A DNA stretch of 64,000 bases, from contig UQLS01000005.1 in NCBI GenBank assembly GCA_900541915.1, positions 1-64,000 of the forward strand, in the 5' to 3' direction. This DNA is from an uncultured Phascolarctobacterium sp. (GTDB lineage Bacteria; Bacillota; Negativicutes; Acidaminococcales; Acidaminococcaceae). The position numbers were made by a program, and so were the translations under genes. Positions 15,247 to 23,326 of the stretch are shown piece by piece (positions within the stretch are counted from its first letter, which is position 1; every line of letters starts with the position of its first letter). A model generated the notes under the pieces. The model ran no database searches and was not told where the DNA came from. It was given only the letters and a program-made list of their open reading frames with translations.

Positions 15247-16116
15247 ATGAAGGCAGGCATAATCGGCGGTGGTAAAGTTGGCTGTTGTCTGGCGCAGTAT
15301 TTTCAGCAGGCAGGTGTTCTGCAGGGAATAACGGCAGCACATGCAGAGAAAAGCATGCTGCTGGCAAAACGCTTTGGTACAGAGCTGCTGACTAACGAAA
15401 AGCTGGTGCAGCAGGCAGATATTCTGCTGCTTACCGTGCCGGACAGATTGATACAGCAGGTAGCGCAGCAATTAGCTGCCGCAGGAGCAGACGCTTTGCG
15501 CGGTAAAATCTTTCTGCACTGCAGCGGTTCTTTAGGAACGGAAGTGTTAGAGCCGCTCAAAGAGCAGGGAGCCTTTATCGGCAGCTGTCATCCCTTGCAG
15601 AGCTTTGTCAGTGCCGCTACAGAACTGCGTGGCGTTTATATGGCTGTGGATGGTGATGCAGAGGCGTTAGAAGCAGCAAAAAAAATAGCCGCTCTGCTGG
15701 GCGGTATACCTTTTCGTGTACCTGCAAAGGAGCGGCGCCTGTATCATGCCGCTGCCTGCTTCTGTTCCAATTATGTGGTAGCGGCAGCCGCTATCGGGCA
15801 ACAGCTGATGGCACGCTGGGTAGGCAGTGAAGATGCTGCCTGGCAGGCACTCTTGCCGCTGTTTAAAGGCACAGCAGCTAATCTGCAGAAGGCTGCTTCT
15901 GCAGGCAGTGCCTTGACCGGGCCTATTGCCCGCGGGGACTGTGCTACGGTCAGCGGTCATTTAACGGTGCTGCCGCAGGAAGTTATTTCTGCCTATTGCT
16001 CTCTGGGACTGGAAGCAGTCCGACTCGCTTCAGCCAACGGTACTATTGACAGTGAGACTGCACAGCAGCTGGTAAGGCTGCTGGAGCATCCGGAGGTAGA
16101 AAAACATGACAGTTAA
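15247..16116 (+). CDS. panG: PanG-type ketopantoate reductase (Rossmann plus DUF2520)
   Basis: This 289-residue protein has an N-terminal Rossmann domain beginning KAGIIGGGKVGCCLAQYF. Further features are DILLLTVPDR, the HCSGSLGTEVLEPLKEQGA segment, and the C-terminal DUF2520 helical domain with FCSNYVVAAAAIG and GPIARGD. PanG is an alternative NAD(P)H-dependent ketopantoate reductase described in Francisella and some Firmicutes, unrelated in its C-terminal domain to PanE. First position in a pan operon that lacks panE supports this role. The ATG at 15247 follows AAAGGAG; longer frames from 15148 would run through the terminator and have no ribosome site. Confidence 0.8.
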   Translation: MKAGIIGGGKVGCCLAQYFQQAGVLQGITAAHAEKSMLLAKRFGTELLTNEKLVQQADILLLTVPDRLIQQVAQQLAAAGADALRGKIFLHCSGSLGTEVLEPLKEQGAFIGSCHPLQSFVSAATELRGVYMAVDGDAEALEAAKKIAALLGGIPFRVPAKERRLYHAAACFCSNYVVAAAAIGQQLMARWVGSEDAAWQALLPLFKGTAANLQKAASAGSALTGPIARGDCATVSGHLTVLPQEVISAYCSLGLEAVRLASANGTIDSETAQQLVRLLEHPEVEKHDS

Positions 16117-16945
16117 GACAGTTACTACGGCTACTATTAAGGAAATGAAGCAGAAGGGCGAGCCCATTACTATGATTACCGCCTATGACGTAGCTATGTC
16201 CAGAAATGTTAACGAAGCCGGCGTAGATATGATTTTGGTAGGAGATTCTCTGGGAAATGTTATTCTGGGTTATAACTCCACTGTGCCGGTTACTATGGAA
16301 GAAATGCTGCATCACACTAAAGCAGTTATGCGCGGCAACAGCCGTGCTCTGGTAGTTGGCGATATGCCCTTTATGAGCTATCAGGCAAGTATTGTTGATG
16401 GTATGTACAATGCAGCCCGCTTTTTGAAGGAAACAGGCTGTACTGCTGTTAAGCTGGAAGGCGGCAGTGAGGTTTGCCCGCTGGTAGAAAAGCTGACAGC
16501 TGCAGGTATTCCTGTCGTAGGACATTTAGGCCTGACACCGCAATCGGTAAATCAGTTAGGCGGCTTTAAAGTACAGGGCAAGGATATTGCTGCTGCACAG
16601 AAAATTATTGACGATGCCAAGGCATTGGAAGCAGCTGGTGCTTTTGCTATCGTACTTGAATGTGTTCCGGCAGCTTTGGCTGCTAAAATTACCAGTGAGC
16701 TGAAAACAGCAGCTACTATCGGTATCGGTGCCGGCAATGGCTGCGATGGACAGGTTCTGGTATGCAATGACCTGCTGGGAGTTACAGACGGCTTCTGTCC
16801 TAAATTCGTCAAGAAATATGCTGATCTGCATACGACTACTGTTGAAGCAGTAAAACAGTATATTGCCGATGTTAAAGCCCGTACCTTCCCGGCTCAGGAG
16901 CATACTTTTAAAATAGATGACAGTGTACTGGAAAAATTATATTAA
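16106..16945 (+). CDS. panB: 3-methyl-2-oxobutanoate hydroxymethyltransferase (PanB)
   Basis: This 279-residue enzyme transfers a hydroxymethyl group from 5,10-methylene-THF to ketoisovalerate, giving ketopantoate. It has MITAYDVAMSRNVNEAGVD, LVGDSLGNVILGYNSTVPVT (Mg-binding Asp), and KLEGG near residue 115. The catalytic Glu in VLECVPAALA and GIGAGNGCDGQVLV are also present. Length is normal. It overlaps panG by 11 bp and so is translationally coupled. Confidence 0.95.
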   Translation: MTVKTVTTATIKEMKQKGEPITMITAYDVAMSRNVNEAGVDMILVGDSLGNVILGYNSTVPVTMEEMLHHTKAVMRGNSRALVVGDMPFMSYQASIVDGMYNAARFLKETGCTAVKLEGGSEVCPLVEKLTAAGIPVVGHLGLTPQSVNQLGGFKVQGKDIAAAQKIIDDAKALEAAGAFAIVLECVPAALAAKITSELKTAATIGIGAGNGCDGQVLVCNDLLGVTDGFCPKFVKKYADLHTTTVEAVKQYIADVKARTFPAQEHTFKIDDSVLEKLY

Positions 16946-16962
16946 GAAAGGCTGTTGCAGAA

Positions 16963-17817
16963 ATGAAACTTGTAAAGACTGTTGCAGAATTACGTGAAGA
17001 AATTGCTGCTGCTAAACTGGCAGGCAAAACTATAGGCCTGGTGCCCACCATGGGTGCGCTGCATGAAGGACATGCTTCCCTTATCAAGGCTGCCAATATG
17101 GAAAATGATTTTGTTGTAGTAAGCGTCTTTGTTAATCCTACTCAATTTGGCCCTAACGAAGACTTGGAAGCTTATCCGCGTACTCTGGATGCTGACTGCA
17201 AGCTGGCAGAAAGCATGGGTGCGGATATTGTCTTTGCTCCTTCTGCTAAGGAAATGTATCCCAGTGAAGATATGACCTGGGTAGAAGTAACCGGTAATGT
17301 AACTAAGGTATTGTGCGGACGCAGCCGTCCGATTCATTTCCGCGGCGTTACTACCGTTGTCAGCAAGCTCTTTAATCTGGCACAGCCGGACAGAGCTTAT
17401 TTTGGACAAAAGGATGCTCAGCAGGTAGAAGTGCTGAAACGCATGGTTAAGGATTTGTTCTTTAATCTGCAGCTGCGCATTATGCCTATTGTGCGTGAAG
17501 CTGATGGCCTTGCTAAAAGCTCCCGCAATACTTATCTGAGTGCAAGCGAACATGAAGCAGCACTGGTACTGAACCGCAGCCTGAAAAAAGCTCAGGAACG
17601 CTTTGCTGCCGGTGAAAGAGATGCTGCCGTACTGACAGAAGCGGTACGCGCAGAAATTGCTGCTGAGCCCATGAGTGATATTGATTATGTGGAAATCTAT
17701 CGTCTGCCGGAACTGCAGCCTGTAGAAGGTCCGCTGACCGGCAGCAATCTGCTGGCAGTGGCAGTTAAATTTGGTACTACCCGTTTAATAGATAATGTAA
17801 TTTTGGAGGAAAAATAA
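16963..17817 (+). CDS. panC: Pantothenate synthetase (PanC)
   Basis: This 284-residue cytosolic ligase joins pantoate and beta-alanine with ATP. It shows VPTMGALHEGHASLI (the HIGH-like motif), VFVNPTQFGPNEDLEAYPR, YFGQKDAQQ, and SSRNTYLS. It is 17 bp behind panB, and its stop overlaps the panD start (TAATG). Confidence 0.95.
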   Translation: MKLVKTVAELREEIAAAKLAGKTIGLVPTMGALHEGHASLIKAANMENDFVVVSVFVNPTQFGPNEDLEAYPRTLDADCKLAESMGADIVFAPSAKEMYPSEDMTWVEVTGNVTKVLCGRSRPIHFRGVTTVVSKLFNLAQPDRAYFGQKDAQQVEVLKRMVKDLFFNLQLRIMPIVREADGLAKSSRNTYLSASEHEAALVLNRSLKKAQERFAAGERDAAVLTEAVRAEIAAEPMSDIDYVEIYRLPELQPVEGPLTGSNLLAVAVKFGTTRLIDNVILEEK

Positions 17818-18200
17818 TGCTTTATAATATGTTTCACGGAAAAATCCATCGCGCTACTGTAACTGAGGCTAATCTTGAATATATGGGCAGCATCACTATT
17901 GATTCTGAGCTGCTTGAATTGTCCGGTATTCTGCCTGGCGAAAGAGTACAGATTGTAGACAATAATAACGGCAATCGCCTAGAAACTTATGTTATCGCCG
18001 GTGAACGCGGCAGCGGTGTTATCTGTCTGAATGGTGCGGCAGCACGCAAAGTAGTTGTAGGTGATACCGTTATTATCATTGCATACAGCATGATGACCGA
18101 AGAAGAAGCGAAGAACTATGTGCCTAAGGTAGTTATGGTTGACGAAAAGAACAGACCGGTAAATGTACGCGGTACTGAAAAAGAACGTGAAATAGGCTGA
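17817..18200 (+). CDS. panD: Aspartate 1-decarboxylase precursor (PanD)
   Basis: This 127-residue pyruvoyl enzyme makes beta-alanine from aspartate. The self-cleavage site Gly-Ser lies in EYMGSITID (about residues 24-25), so Ser becomes the pyruvoyl group. Tyr and Arg residues in RLETYVIAGERGSG complete the usual active site. It overlaps panC by one base and ends the operon before a terminator. Confidence 0.95.
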   Translation: MLYNMFHGKIHRATVTEANLEYMGSITIDSELLELSGILPGERVQIVDNNNGNRLETYVIAGERGSGVICLNGAAARKVVVGDTVIIIAYSMMTEEEAKNYVPKVVMVDEKNRPVNVRGTEKEREIG

Positions 18201-18214
18201 TTTAACTTAGCCAT

Positions 18215-18256
18215 GCAGGCAGTGTCACAGATTGTTGTGCACTGCCTGTTTTTTAT
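18215..18256 (+). terminator. Terminator of the pantothenate operon
   Basis: CAGGCAGTG (18216-18224) pairs with CACTGCCTG (18240-18248), followed by T6AT5. Confidence 0.8.
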
Positions 18257-18360
18257 TTTTGGATTAAATTGTCTTATTTTGCAAATGTGAAAATTACTTT
18301 TTATACAGAAAATATTTATATAAATATAGGGGTTGAAACACTGAAAAACCTCGACCTTTA

Positions 18361-18390
18361 GGCCAGTACTTAAAGTGTGAAAAGTGGCCG
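18361..18390 (+). other. Hairpin upstream of the yabE promoter
   Basis: GGCCA...CTT pairs with AAG...TGGCC. There is no T-run and no class is recognised. The surrounding 18260-18390 stretch is AT-rich and otherwise holds nothing I can name. Confidence 0.3.
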
Positions 18391-18393
18391 ATT

Positions 18394-18429
18394 TGACTAT
18401 AACATTTTATTTATGTTAAAATGTTATAG
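18394..18429 (+). promoter_or_regulatory. yabE promoter inside a 13-bp palindrome (candidate operator)
   Basis: TTGACT (18394-18399) and TAAAAT (18417-18422) are spaced 17 bp. A perfect inverted repeat, CTATAACATTTTA (18397-18409) and TAAAATGTTATAG (18417-18429) with a 7-bp loop, covers most of the -35, the spacer and the -10. A dimeric regulator bound here would block the promoter. Confidence 0.65.
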
Positions 18430-18447
18430 CCGATAAGGAGGTTTTTT

Positions 18448-19431
18448 ATGTTTAAAAATATACAGCAGCTGTCCAGACACTGTCTGGCAGTACTTATTGT
18501 ATTGCTTACGGCCGTTCCTTTTCTGACTGGTTTTGATATTATCAGACATGTTACTGTCAGATATGACGGACAGGAAAAGGTCATCCGTACCAATACGGAC
18601 AATCCTGAACATATTATTAAAGAAGCAGGCGTGCCCATGGAGCAGGGTGACGGCTGGCGTCTTTTGGGTGTTAACCGTAATGTGCAGGATGGCAGTATTA
18701 TCGAGGTACTCAGAGCAAAAAGCTTTGTAGTTATCCAGAATAATGAAGAAACAGTTTATCGCAGCAGTAAGGCGACTGTAGGTGAAGCTCTGAAAAGCCT
18801 TGGCATTAGTGCTAAGAAGAGCAGAGTCTATCCTGATCCTTCAACTGAGTTAAAAGAAGATATGAAGGTCTATGTGCTTGACCGCAGCGAAAAATTTGTA
18901 TTCAGCGAAGAGCCGGAAGAAGCTCCGGTTGAATATGTGGACGATTTGAATATGGCTTTCGGCAGCAGTCTGGTGCAGTCGGAAGGCCGTCCCGGTAAGG
19001 CAAAGGTCATCTCTAAAGTAAAAAAAGACAGAGATGGCAGCACGGTAACCCAGGAGCTGGGCCGTGAGCTGATTGTGGTGCCGGAGAAAAAGATAGTTAA
19101 AAAAGGTATGGCGATGAGTGTTAAGACTCCGGAAGGATATAAACGCTATACTAAGAAAATGTATGTAGAGGCTTCTGCCTATACTGTAAACTGCGGCAGC
19201 GGCAGTGGTATGACTTCTATTGGCCTGGTGCCTTATGAAGGCATTGTTGCTGTTGATCCAAGAGTAATACCCTATTATACTAAGATGTATATTCCAGGCT
19301 ACGGTATTGCTATGGCCGGTGATACCGGCGGCTCTATCGTGGGTAATAAAATTGACGTCTTTATGAGCGATTGGCACAAAGCTATGCAGTGGGGACGCCG
19401 TGATGTAGAAATCTATATTTTAGCAGACTGA
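18448..19431 (+). CDS. yabE: YabE-like cell-wall protein (DUF348-G5-3D)
   Basis: This 327-residue exported protein has a signal anchor at residues 1-30. Two DUF348 (ubiquitin-like) repeats follow at about 32-75 and 90-145, with a G5 domain at about 155-225 (QSEGRPGKAKVISKVKKDRDG). The C-terminal 3D domain has three conserved Asp residues (AVDPRVIP, AGDTGG, KIDVF). The 3D domain is shared with MltA and Rpf-like enzymes and is thought to cleave peptidoglycan glycan strands. It is followed by rnmV and rsmA as in Bacillus. The start has AAGGAGG 6-7 bases before it. A palindrome covers its promoter. Confidence 0.88.
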   Translation: MFKNIQQLSRHCLAVLIVLLTAVPFLTGFDIIRHVTVRYDGQEKVIRTNTDNPEHIIKEAGVPMEQGDGWRLLGVNRNVQDGSIIEVLRAKSFVVIQNNEETVYRSSKATVGEALKSLGISAKKSRVYPDPSTELKEDMKVYVLDRSEKFVFSEEPEEAPVEYVDDLNMAFGSSLVQSEGRPGKAKVISKVKKDRDGSTVTQELGRELIVVPEKKIVKKGMAMSVKTPEGYKRYTKKMYVEASAYTVNCGSGSGMTSIGLVPYEGIVAVDPRVIPYYTKMYIPGYGIAMAGDTGGSIVGNKIDVFMSDWHKAMQWGRRDVEIYILAD

Positions 19432-19439
19432 GGTGCACT

Positions 19440-19976
19440 TTGCTGAAAGAAGTTCTTGTTGTAGAAGGTAAGATGGACACTGTAGCCATCAAAAAAGCGC
19501 TGGATGCGGAAACTATTGAAACAGGCGGTTTTACGCTGGCGCCGTATACTTTGCAGAAGATTGCCGCTGCTTACGAAAAGCGCGGTATCATCATTCTGAC
19601 TGATCCGGATGGCGCAGGTGAACGTATTCGCCGTTATTTGACAGAAAGATTTCCTAATGCCGGACAGGCCTTTATACCTAAAATAGATGCGACAGCTAAT
19701 AATGATGTAGGGGTAGAACAGGCGCAGCCGCAGGCAATCTTAAAAGCTTTGGCGAAGGTGCGTCATCATGAATTTGAGCCGGTAGCAAGATTTTCCATGC
19801 AGGATATGTTTGCCTGCGGACTCAGCGGTGCGGGTGAAGCGGCGGAAAGACGCGCCAAGCTGGGTGCTGAACTGGGTATAGGTTATGGCAACGCAAAGCA
19901 ATTTTTACAAAGATTGAACAACTACGGTATTACCCGTGAGGAATTTGAAGCGGCCGTAGCGAAGATAGGAGCATAG
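19440..19976 (+). CDS. rnmV: Ribonuclease M5 (5S rRNA maturation)
   Basis: This 178-residue Toprim nuclease cleaves 5S rRNA precursor. Motifs are VVEGKMDTVAIKKAL (Toprim Glu) and ILTDPDGAGERIRR (DxD) near residue 60, and the C-terminal GAEAAERRAKLGAELGIGYGNAKQF-type region is conserved in the family. The TTG start is the one nearest AGGTG. It sits 8 bp after yabE and 9 bp before rsmA, the classic order. Confidence 0.92.
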   Translation: MLKEVLVVEGKMDTVAIKKALDAETIETGGFTLAPYTLQKIAAAYEKRGIIILTDPDGAGERIRRYLTERFPNAGQAFIPKIDATANNDVGVEQAQPQAILKALAKVRHHEFEPVARFSMQDMFACGLSGAGEAAERRAKLGAELGIGYGNAKQFLQRLNNYGITREEFEAAVAKIGA

Positions 19977-19985
19977 AGCTGATTT

Positions 19986-20840
19986 ATGAAAAATCCTGTA
20001 ATTGCATCTCCCCAGGTAACTAATCATATTCTGCATCGCTTTAAACTGCGTGCGGATAAAAAGCTGGGTCAGAACTTTTTGATAGATGAGGATATTGTAC
20101 GCCGCATTGTAGAAGCTGCAGAACTAACGCCGGAAGACAAGGTGCTGGAGGTTGGCCCCGGTATCGGTACTCTTACACAGGGTCTTGCAGAAAGCGGTGC
20201 TGATGTAGTGGCAGTAGAGCTGGATAAACGGCTGCTGCCGGTATTGGATGTAACCCTGGAAGGTTATGACAATGTGCGTATCGTGAATGGAGATATCTTA
20301 AAAGTTGATATTATGCAGGAAGTTGGCGCAGAAAACTTTAAGGTTTGCGCTAATCTGCCGTATTATATTACTACACCGATTATTTTTGCATTACTGGAAA
20401 AACGCCTGCCTATGGAAAGACTGGTAGCTATGGTACAGAAAGAAGTTGCTGAGCGTATGGCAGCGCAGCCTGGTGGACGTGAATATGGAGCGCTTTCCGT
20501 GGCAATCCAGTATTTTACAGAGCCGGAGATTGCTTTTATTGTACCGCCGACTTCCTTTATACCGGCGCCGGCAGTGGATTCTGCTGTTATCGTCTGCAAG
20601 CGCAGAAAGCAGCCGCCTGTACAGGTATGCGATGAAGCACTGTTTTTCCGGGTAGTTAAGGCAGCTTTTTCCATGCGACGCAAAATGCTGAACAATGCCT
20701 TAAAGAATATGGGTATCAGCAGCGAGCAGTGTGCTAAATGGCTGGAACTGGCAGGTATCGACGGAAAAAGACGCGGGGAAACATTGACGTTGGAAGATTT
20801 TGCTGCACTGACTAATACCTTTGCGGAGATTACAAAATAA
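19986..20840 (+). CDS. rsmA: 16S rRNA dimethyladenosine transferase (RsmA/KsgA)
   Basis: This 284-residue SAM-dependent enzyme dimethylates two adjacent adenosines at the 3' end of 16S rRNA. It has KLGQNFLIDEDIVRRIV and the SAM motif VLEVGPGIGTLTQGL, then VELDKRL, the catalytic NLPYYITTPI, and the C-terminal FSMRRKMLNNALK. It is the last gene of the yabE-rnmV-rsmA unit, followed by a strong terminator. Confidence 0.95.
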   Translation: MKNPVIASPQVTNHILHRFKLRADKKLGQNFLIDEDIVRRIVEAAELTPEDKVLEVGPGIGTLTQGLAESGADVVAVELDKRLLPVLDVTLEGYDNVRIVNGDILKVDIMQEVGAENFKVCANLPYYITTPIIFALLEKRLPMERLVAMVQKEVAERMAAQPGGREYGALSVAIQYFTEPEIAFIVPPTSFIPAPAVDSAVIVCKRRKQPPVQVCDEALFFRVVKAAFSMRRKMLNNALKNMGISSEQCAKWLELAGIDGKRRGETLTLEDFAALTNTFAEITK

Positions 20841-20856
20841 AAATATTATAAAAATA

Positions 20857-20900
20857 AAACTGCACTTAAAAATAAATTTAAGTGCAGTTTCTATATTTTT
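20857..20900 (+). terminator. Terminator after rsmA
   Basis: A 14-bp perfect stem (20857-20870 with 20877-20890) is followed by a T-rich run. Confidence 0.85.
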
Positions 20901-20932
20901 TATCATTTTGAGAGTTAAGTTTTGAAGCTAAT

Positions 20933-20962
20933 AAAAAAGCAGCCATATGGCTGCTTTTTTAT
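20933..20962. terminator. Terminator for the convergent secreted-protein gene
   Basis: AAAAAGCAGCCATATGGCTGCTTTTTT is symmetrical and can act in both directions. It lies just past the stop of the minus-strand gene. Confidence 0.85.
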
Positions 20963-20965
20963 TGT

Positions 20966-21598
20966 TTATTTGTATTCCATGCGGAAGCTATTGAGAGAAT
21001 AAAGTGCCTGGGGAATGCCTGTTCTGTATTGAGATGACGGGAAAACATAGAGCAATTCATAGGTTTTGCCGTCATGGAGAGCCTGAGCATGCAAAAGCAG
21101 CTTTTCTCCGTAATAGTCAGTTTGCTGGGACAGGCTGCATTGCCAGTCCAGCCAGGCGGAGTGAGTCCATTTCCAGAATACCTGTTTGTTAGGGAAATCT
21201 GGTAAGGGCTGTTCAGATTGAAAGTGTTCCGTATCTAAGGGGTCAATAATATTCACTGCCATCAGCTGCGCGTTATTGGCAGAGCGTACCAGCATTGGTC
21301 CTTGCGCCTGCGGAAAATTTGCCAGAGGATCAGAGCCAAGGGCTTTAGGGATGGCAAGTGCATAACCGCCAGATTTATTTACTATCCAGTCAAAGTCCGA
21401 AGCCTGCGGCGTCTGCAGTTCCTGCCTGGAAGCTGGGGGAGCCTTTACAGCATCTTTCCTTACAGGAATAGATGTTTTTGCGGCAGCAGCTTTGGGGGGA
21501 TTATTGGCTGTAGGTGCAGGTGTTGCTGCTTCGCTGGTTAAAGCACAAACAGTCATCAAGGCTGTCAGCAGGCAGATTAAAAGTTTTTTCTTAAACAT
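20966..21598 (-). CDS. Secreted protein of unknown function
   Basis: This protein of 210 residues has a Sec signal peptide (KKKLLICLLTALMTVCALTSEA, cleavage probably after the Ala near residue 25). A Pro/Ala-rich linker runs to about residue 65, and a compact domain begins DFDWIVNKSGGYALAIP. The domain's aromatic-rich strands resemble small periplasmic or lipoprotein-like folds, but I do not recognise the family. It ends between two terminators and is probably an independent gene just downstream of mnmA. ATG 21598 is preferred to the TTG before it. Confidence 0.65.
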   Translation of the reverse strand: MFKKKLLICLLTALMTVCALTSEAATPAPTANNPPKAAAAKTSIPVRKDAVKAPPASRQELQTPQASDFDWIVNKSGGYALAIPKALGSDPLANFPQAQGPMLVRSANNAQLMAVNIIDPLDTEHFQSEQPLPDFPNKQVFWKWTHSAWLDWQCSLSQQTDYYGEKLLLHAQALHDGKTYELLYVFPSSQYRTGIPQALYSLNSFRMEYK

Positions 21599-21619
21599 CA
21601 AATCATCATACTTTCTTTG

Positions 21620-22699
21620 TCAATCATTAAAGTCAGCGATAATACCGCCGCCTACTACATAATCACTGTCATAGAAGACAACGGCCTGACCGGGAGTAAC
21701 AGCACGCTGCGGTTCATCAAAGACAACATGTACCAGGCCGTTTTCTGCCGGTTCGATAGTTGCAGGTACATCTTTTTGGCGGTAACGTGTTTTTGCTGTT
21801 ACTTTCAGCGGGGCAGTAAGGTTGTCAATAGTAATGAAATTGCAGTCTTTGGCCCACAATTCTTTGCGGAACAGCGCTTCGTTAGGGCCAAGAATAACTG
21901 TATTGGCAGCAATATCCTTGCGCACTACATAGAGAGGATAGGCATAGGCAAGGCCCAGACCTTTACGCTGCCCGATAGTATAGTTTATCTGACCTTTATG
22001 CGTACCGAGCACGGAACCGTCGATATGGATAAATTTTCCGGGACGTGATTTTTTGCGGCTGAGGCGGCTGACTACAGCGGCGTAATCTCCGTCAGCAACA
22101 AAGCAGATATCCTGACTGTCAGGCTTTTGTGCTGTTACAAGCATGTTTTCTTCAGCAATGCTGCGTATTTCCGGCTTGCTGAGCGCAGCCAGCGGCAGCA
22201 GAATATGAGCAAGCTGTTCCTGGGTAAGATTGAAAAGCATATAGCTTTGGTCTTTGGCAGGATCAAGGGCACGTGCCAGCAGCCAGCGCTGCTTTTCCTC
22301 AGAGTATTCAATGCGGGCATAATGGCCGGTAGCGAGATATTCGCAGCCCAGCTCGCGAGCTTTGTCAAATAAAATACCGAATTTGATATGCTTGTTGCAG
22401 TCTACGCAGGGATTAGGTGTGCGTCCGTGCTGATATTCGCTGACAAAATGGTCAATAACACATTTTTTAAAGCAGGAGGAAAAGTCAAGTGTATGATGCT
22501 CAATGCCGAGTTTAGCTGCTACCTGGCGAGCATCTATGATATCCTGGCGCGGCTCGTCCGGTGCATCAATCCCTATATCGCTGTTGCCGAACATCTTAAC
22601 GGTAGCGCCAACTACTTCGTAACCCTGCTGCTGCAGAAGTAAGGCAGCGGCGCTGCTGTCCACACCGCCGCTCATAGCGGCAAGTACTTTCTTTTTCAT
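21620..22699 (-). CDS. mnmA: tRNA 2-thiouridylase MnmA
   Basis: This 359-residue enzyme thiolates U34 of tRNA Lys, Glu and Gln. It has the PP-loop AMSGGVDSSAAA at the start, the catalytic Cys in NPCVDCNKHIKFG, the second Cys in DSQDICFVADGDY, and the GQRKGLGLAYAYPLYV region. ATG 22699 is chosen because the PP-loop begins there as in all family members; an upstream extension would run through the preceding gene. It lies 1 bp after the HD-domain gene and is probably coupled. Confidence 0.94.
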   Translation of the reverse strand: MKKKVLAAMSGGVDSSAAALLLQQQGYEVVGATVKMFGNSDIGIDAPDEPRQDIIDARQVAAKLGIEHHTLDFSSCFKKCVIDHFVSEYQHGRTPNPCVDCNKHIKFGILFDKARELGCEYLATGHYARIEYSEEKQRWLLARALDPAKDQSYMLFNLTQEQLAHILLPLAALSKPEIRSIAEENMLVTAQKPDSQDICFVADGDYAAVVSRLSRKKSRPGKFIHIDGSVLGTHKGQINYTIGQRKGLGLAYAYPLYVVRKDIAANTVILGPNEALFRKELWAKDCNFITIDNLTAPLKVTAKTRYRQKDVPATIEPAENGLVHVVFDEPQRAVTPGQAVVFYDSDYVVGGGIIADFND

Positions 22700-22700
22700 G

Positions 22701-23288
22701 TTATTTACCCAGTCTTTCGCAGGCTTCGTTAATTGCTGCTTCATCTGCGCGCATAGCGAGGATGGTTTTTTCGATAAGCTCGTCAAGTGTCCAGCCGAGG
22801 GCTTCGGCACCTTCAGAAATAACCTCGCGGCTGCAGCCTGCGGCAAAACGTTTATCTTTAAATTTCTTCTTCACAGATTTCAGTTCCAAATCCATAACGC
22901 TTTTAGAGGGGCGCATAATGGCAACTGCACCGATAAGTCCGGAAAGCTCATCAATAGCAAAGAGTACTTTTTCCATCTGATGTTCGGGGGCAATATCGTT
23001 TTGCGCCAAACTGTAGCCATGGCTGGCAGTGGCGCGGATTAAGCGTTCATCAAGGCCGTATTCACGCATAATTTCCTGAGATTTTATGCAATGCTCTTCA
23101 GGATATTTTTCAAAATCGAGGTCATGCAGCAAACCAACTAGGCCCCAGAAATCTGCTTCGTCACCATAGCCAAGTTCTACAGCAAAGTAGCGCATAATGC
23201 CTTCTACAGTGAGGGCGTGACGCAGATGGAAAGGTTCTTCGTTATATTCAGTTAAAAGTTTCCAGGCATTTTCTCTGTTAAGTTCCAT
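22701..23288 (-). CDS. HD-domain phosphohydrolase
   Basis: This 195-residue protein has an HD-type metal site: HLRHALTVEGIMRY gives the first His, LLHDLDFEKYPEEHC the HD pair, and further His and Asp residues lie in ATASHGYS and AIDELSGLIGA. Members hydrolyse nucleotides or other phosphate esters, and the substrate is unknown. It is immediately upstream of mnmA on the same strand. Confidence 0.8.
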   Translation of the reverse strand: MELNRENAWKLLTEYNEEPFHLRHALTVEGIMRYFAVELGYGDEADFWGLVGLLHDLDFEKYPEEHCIKSQEIMREYGLDERLIRATASHGYSLAQNDIAPEHQMEKVLFAIDELSGLIGAVAIMRPSKSVMDLELKSVKKKFKDKRFAAGCSREVISEGAEALGWTLDELIEKTILAMRADEAAINEACERLGK

Positions 23289-23326
23289 AATATTTTTCCT
23301 CCCAAAATAAGTATATAAGCATCAGT

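Noticed and set aside
18260..18390. Riboswitch (for example c-di-AMP type) before yabE
   Set aside because: The yabE promoter lies downstream of this stretch, so it would not be in the yabE transcript, and no riboswitch core was recognised.
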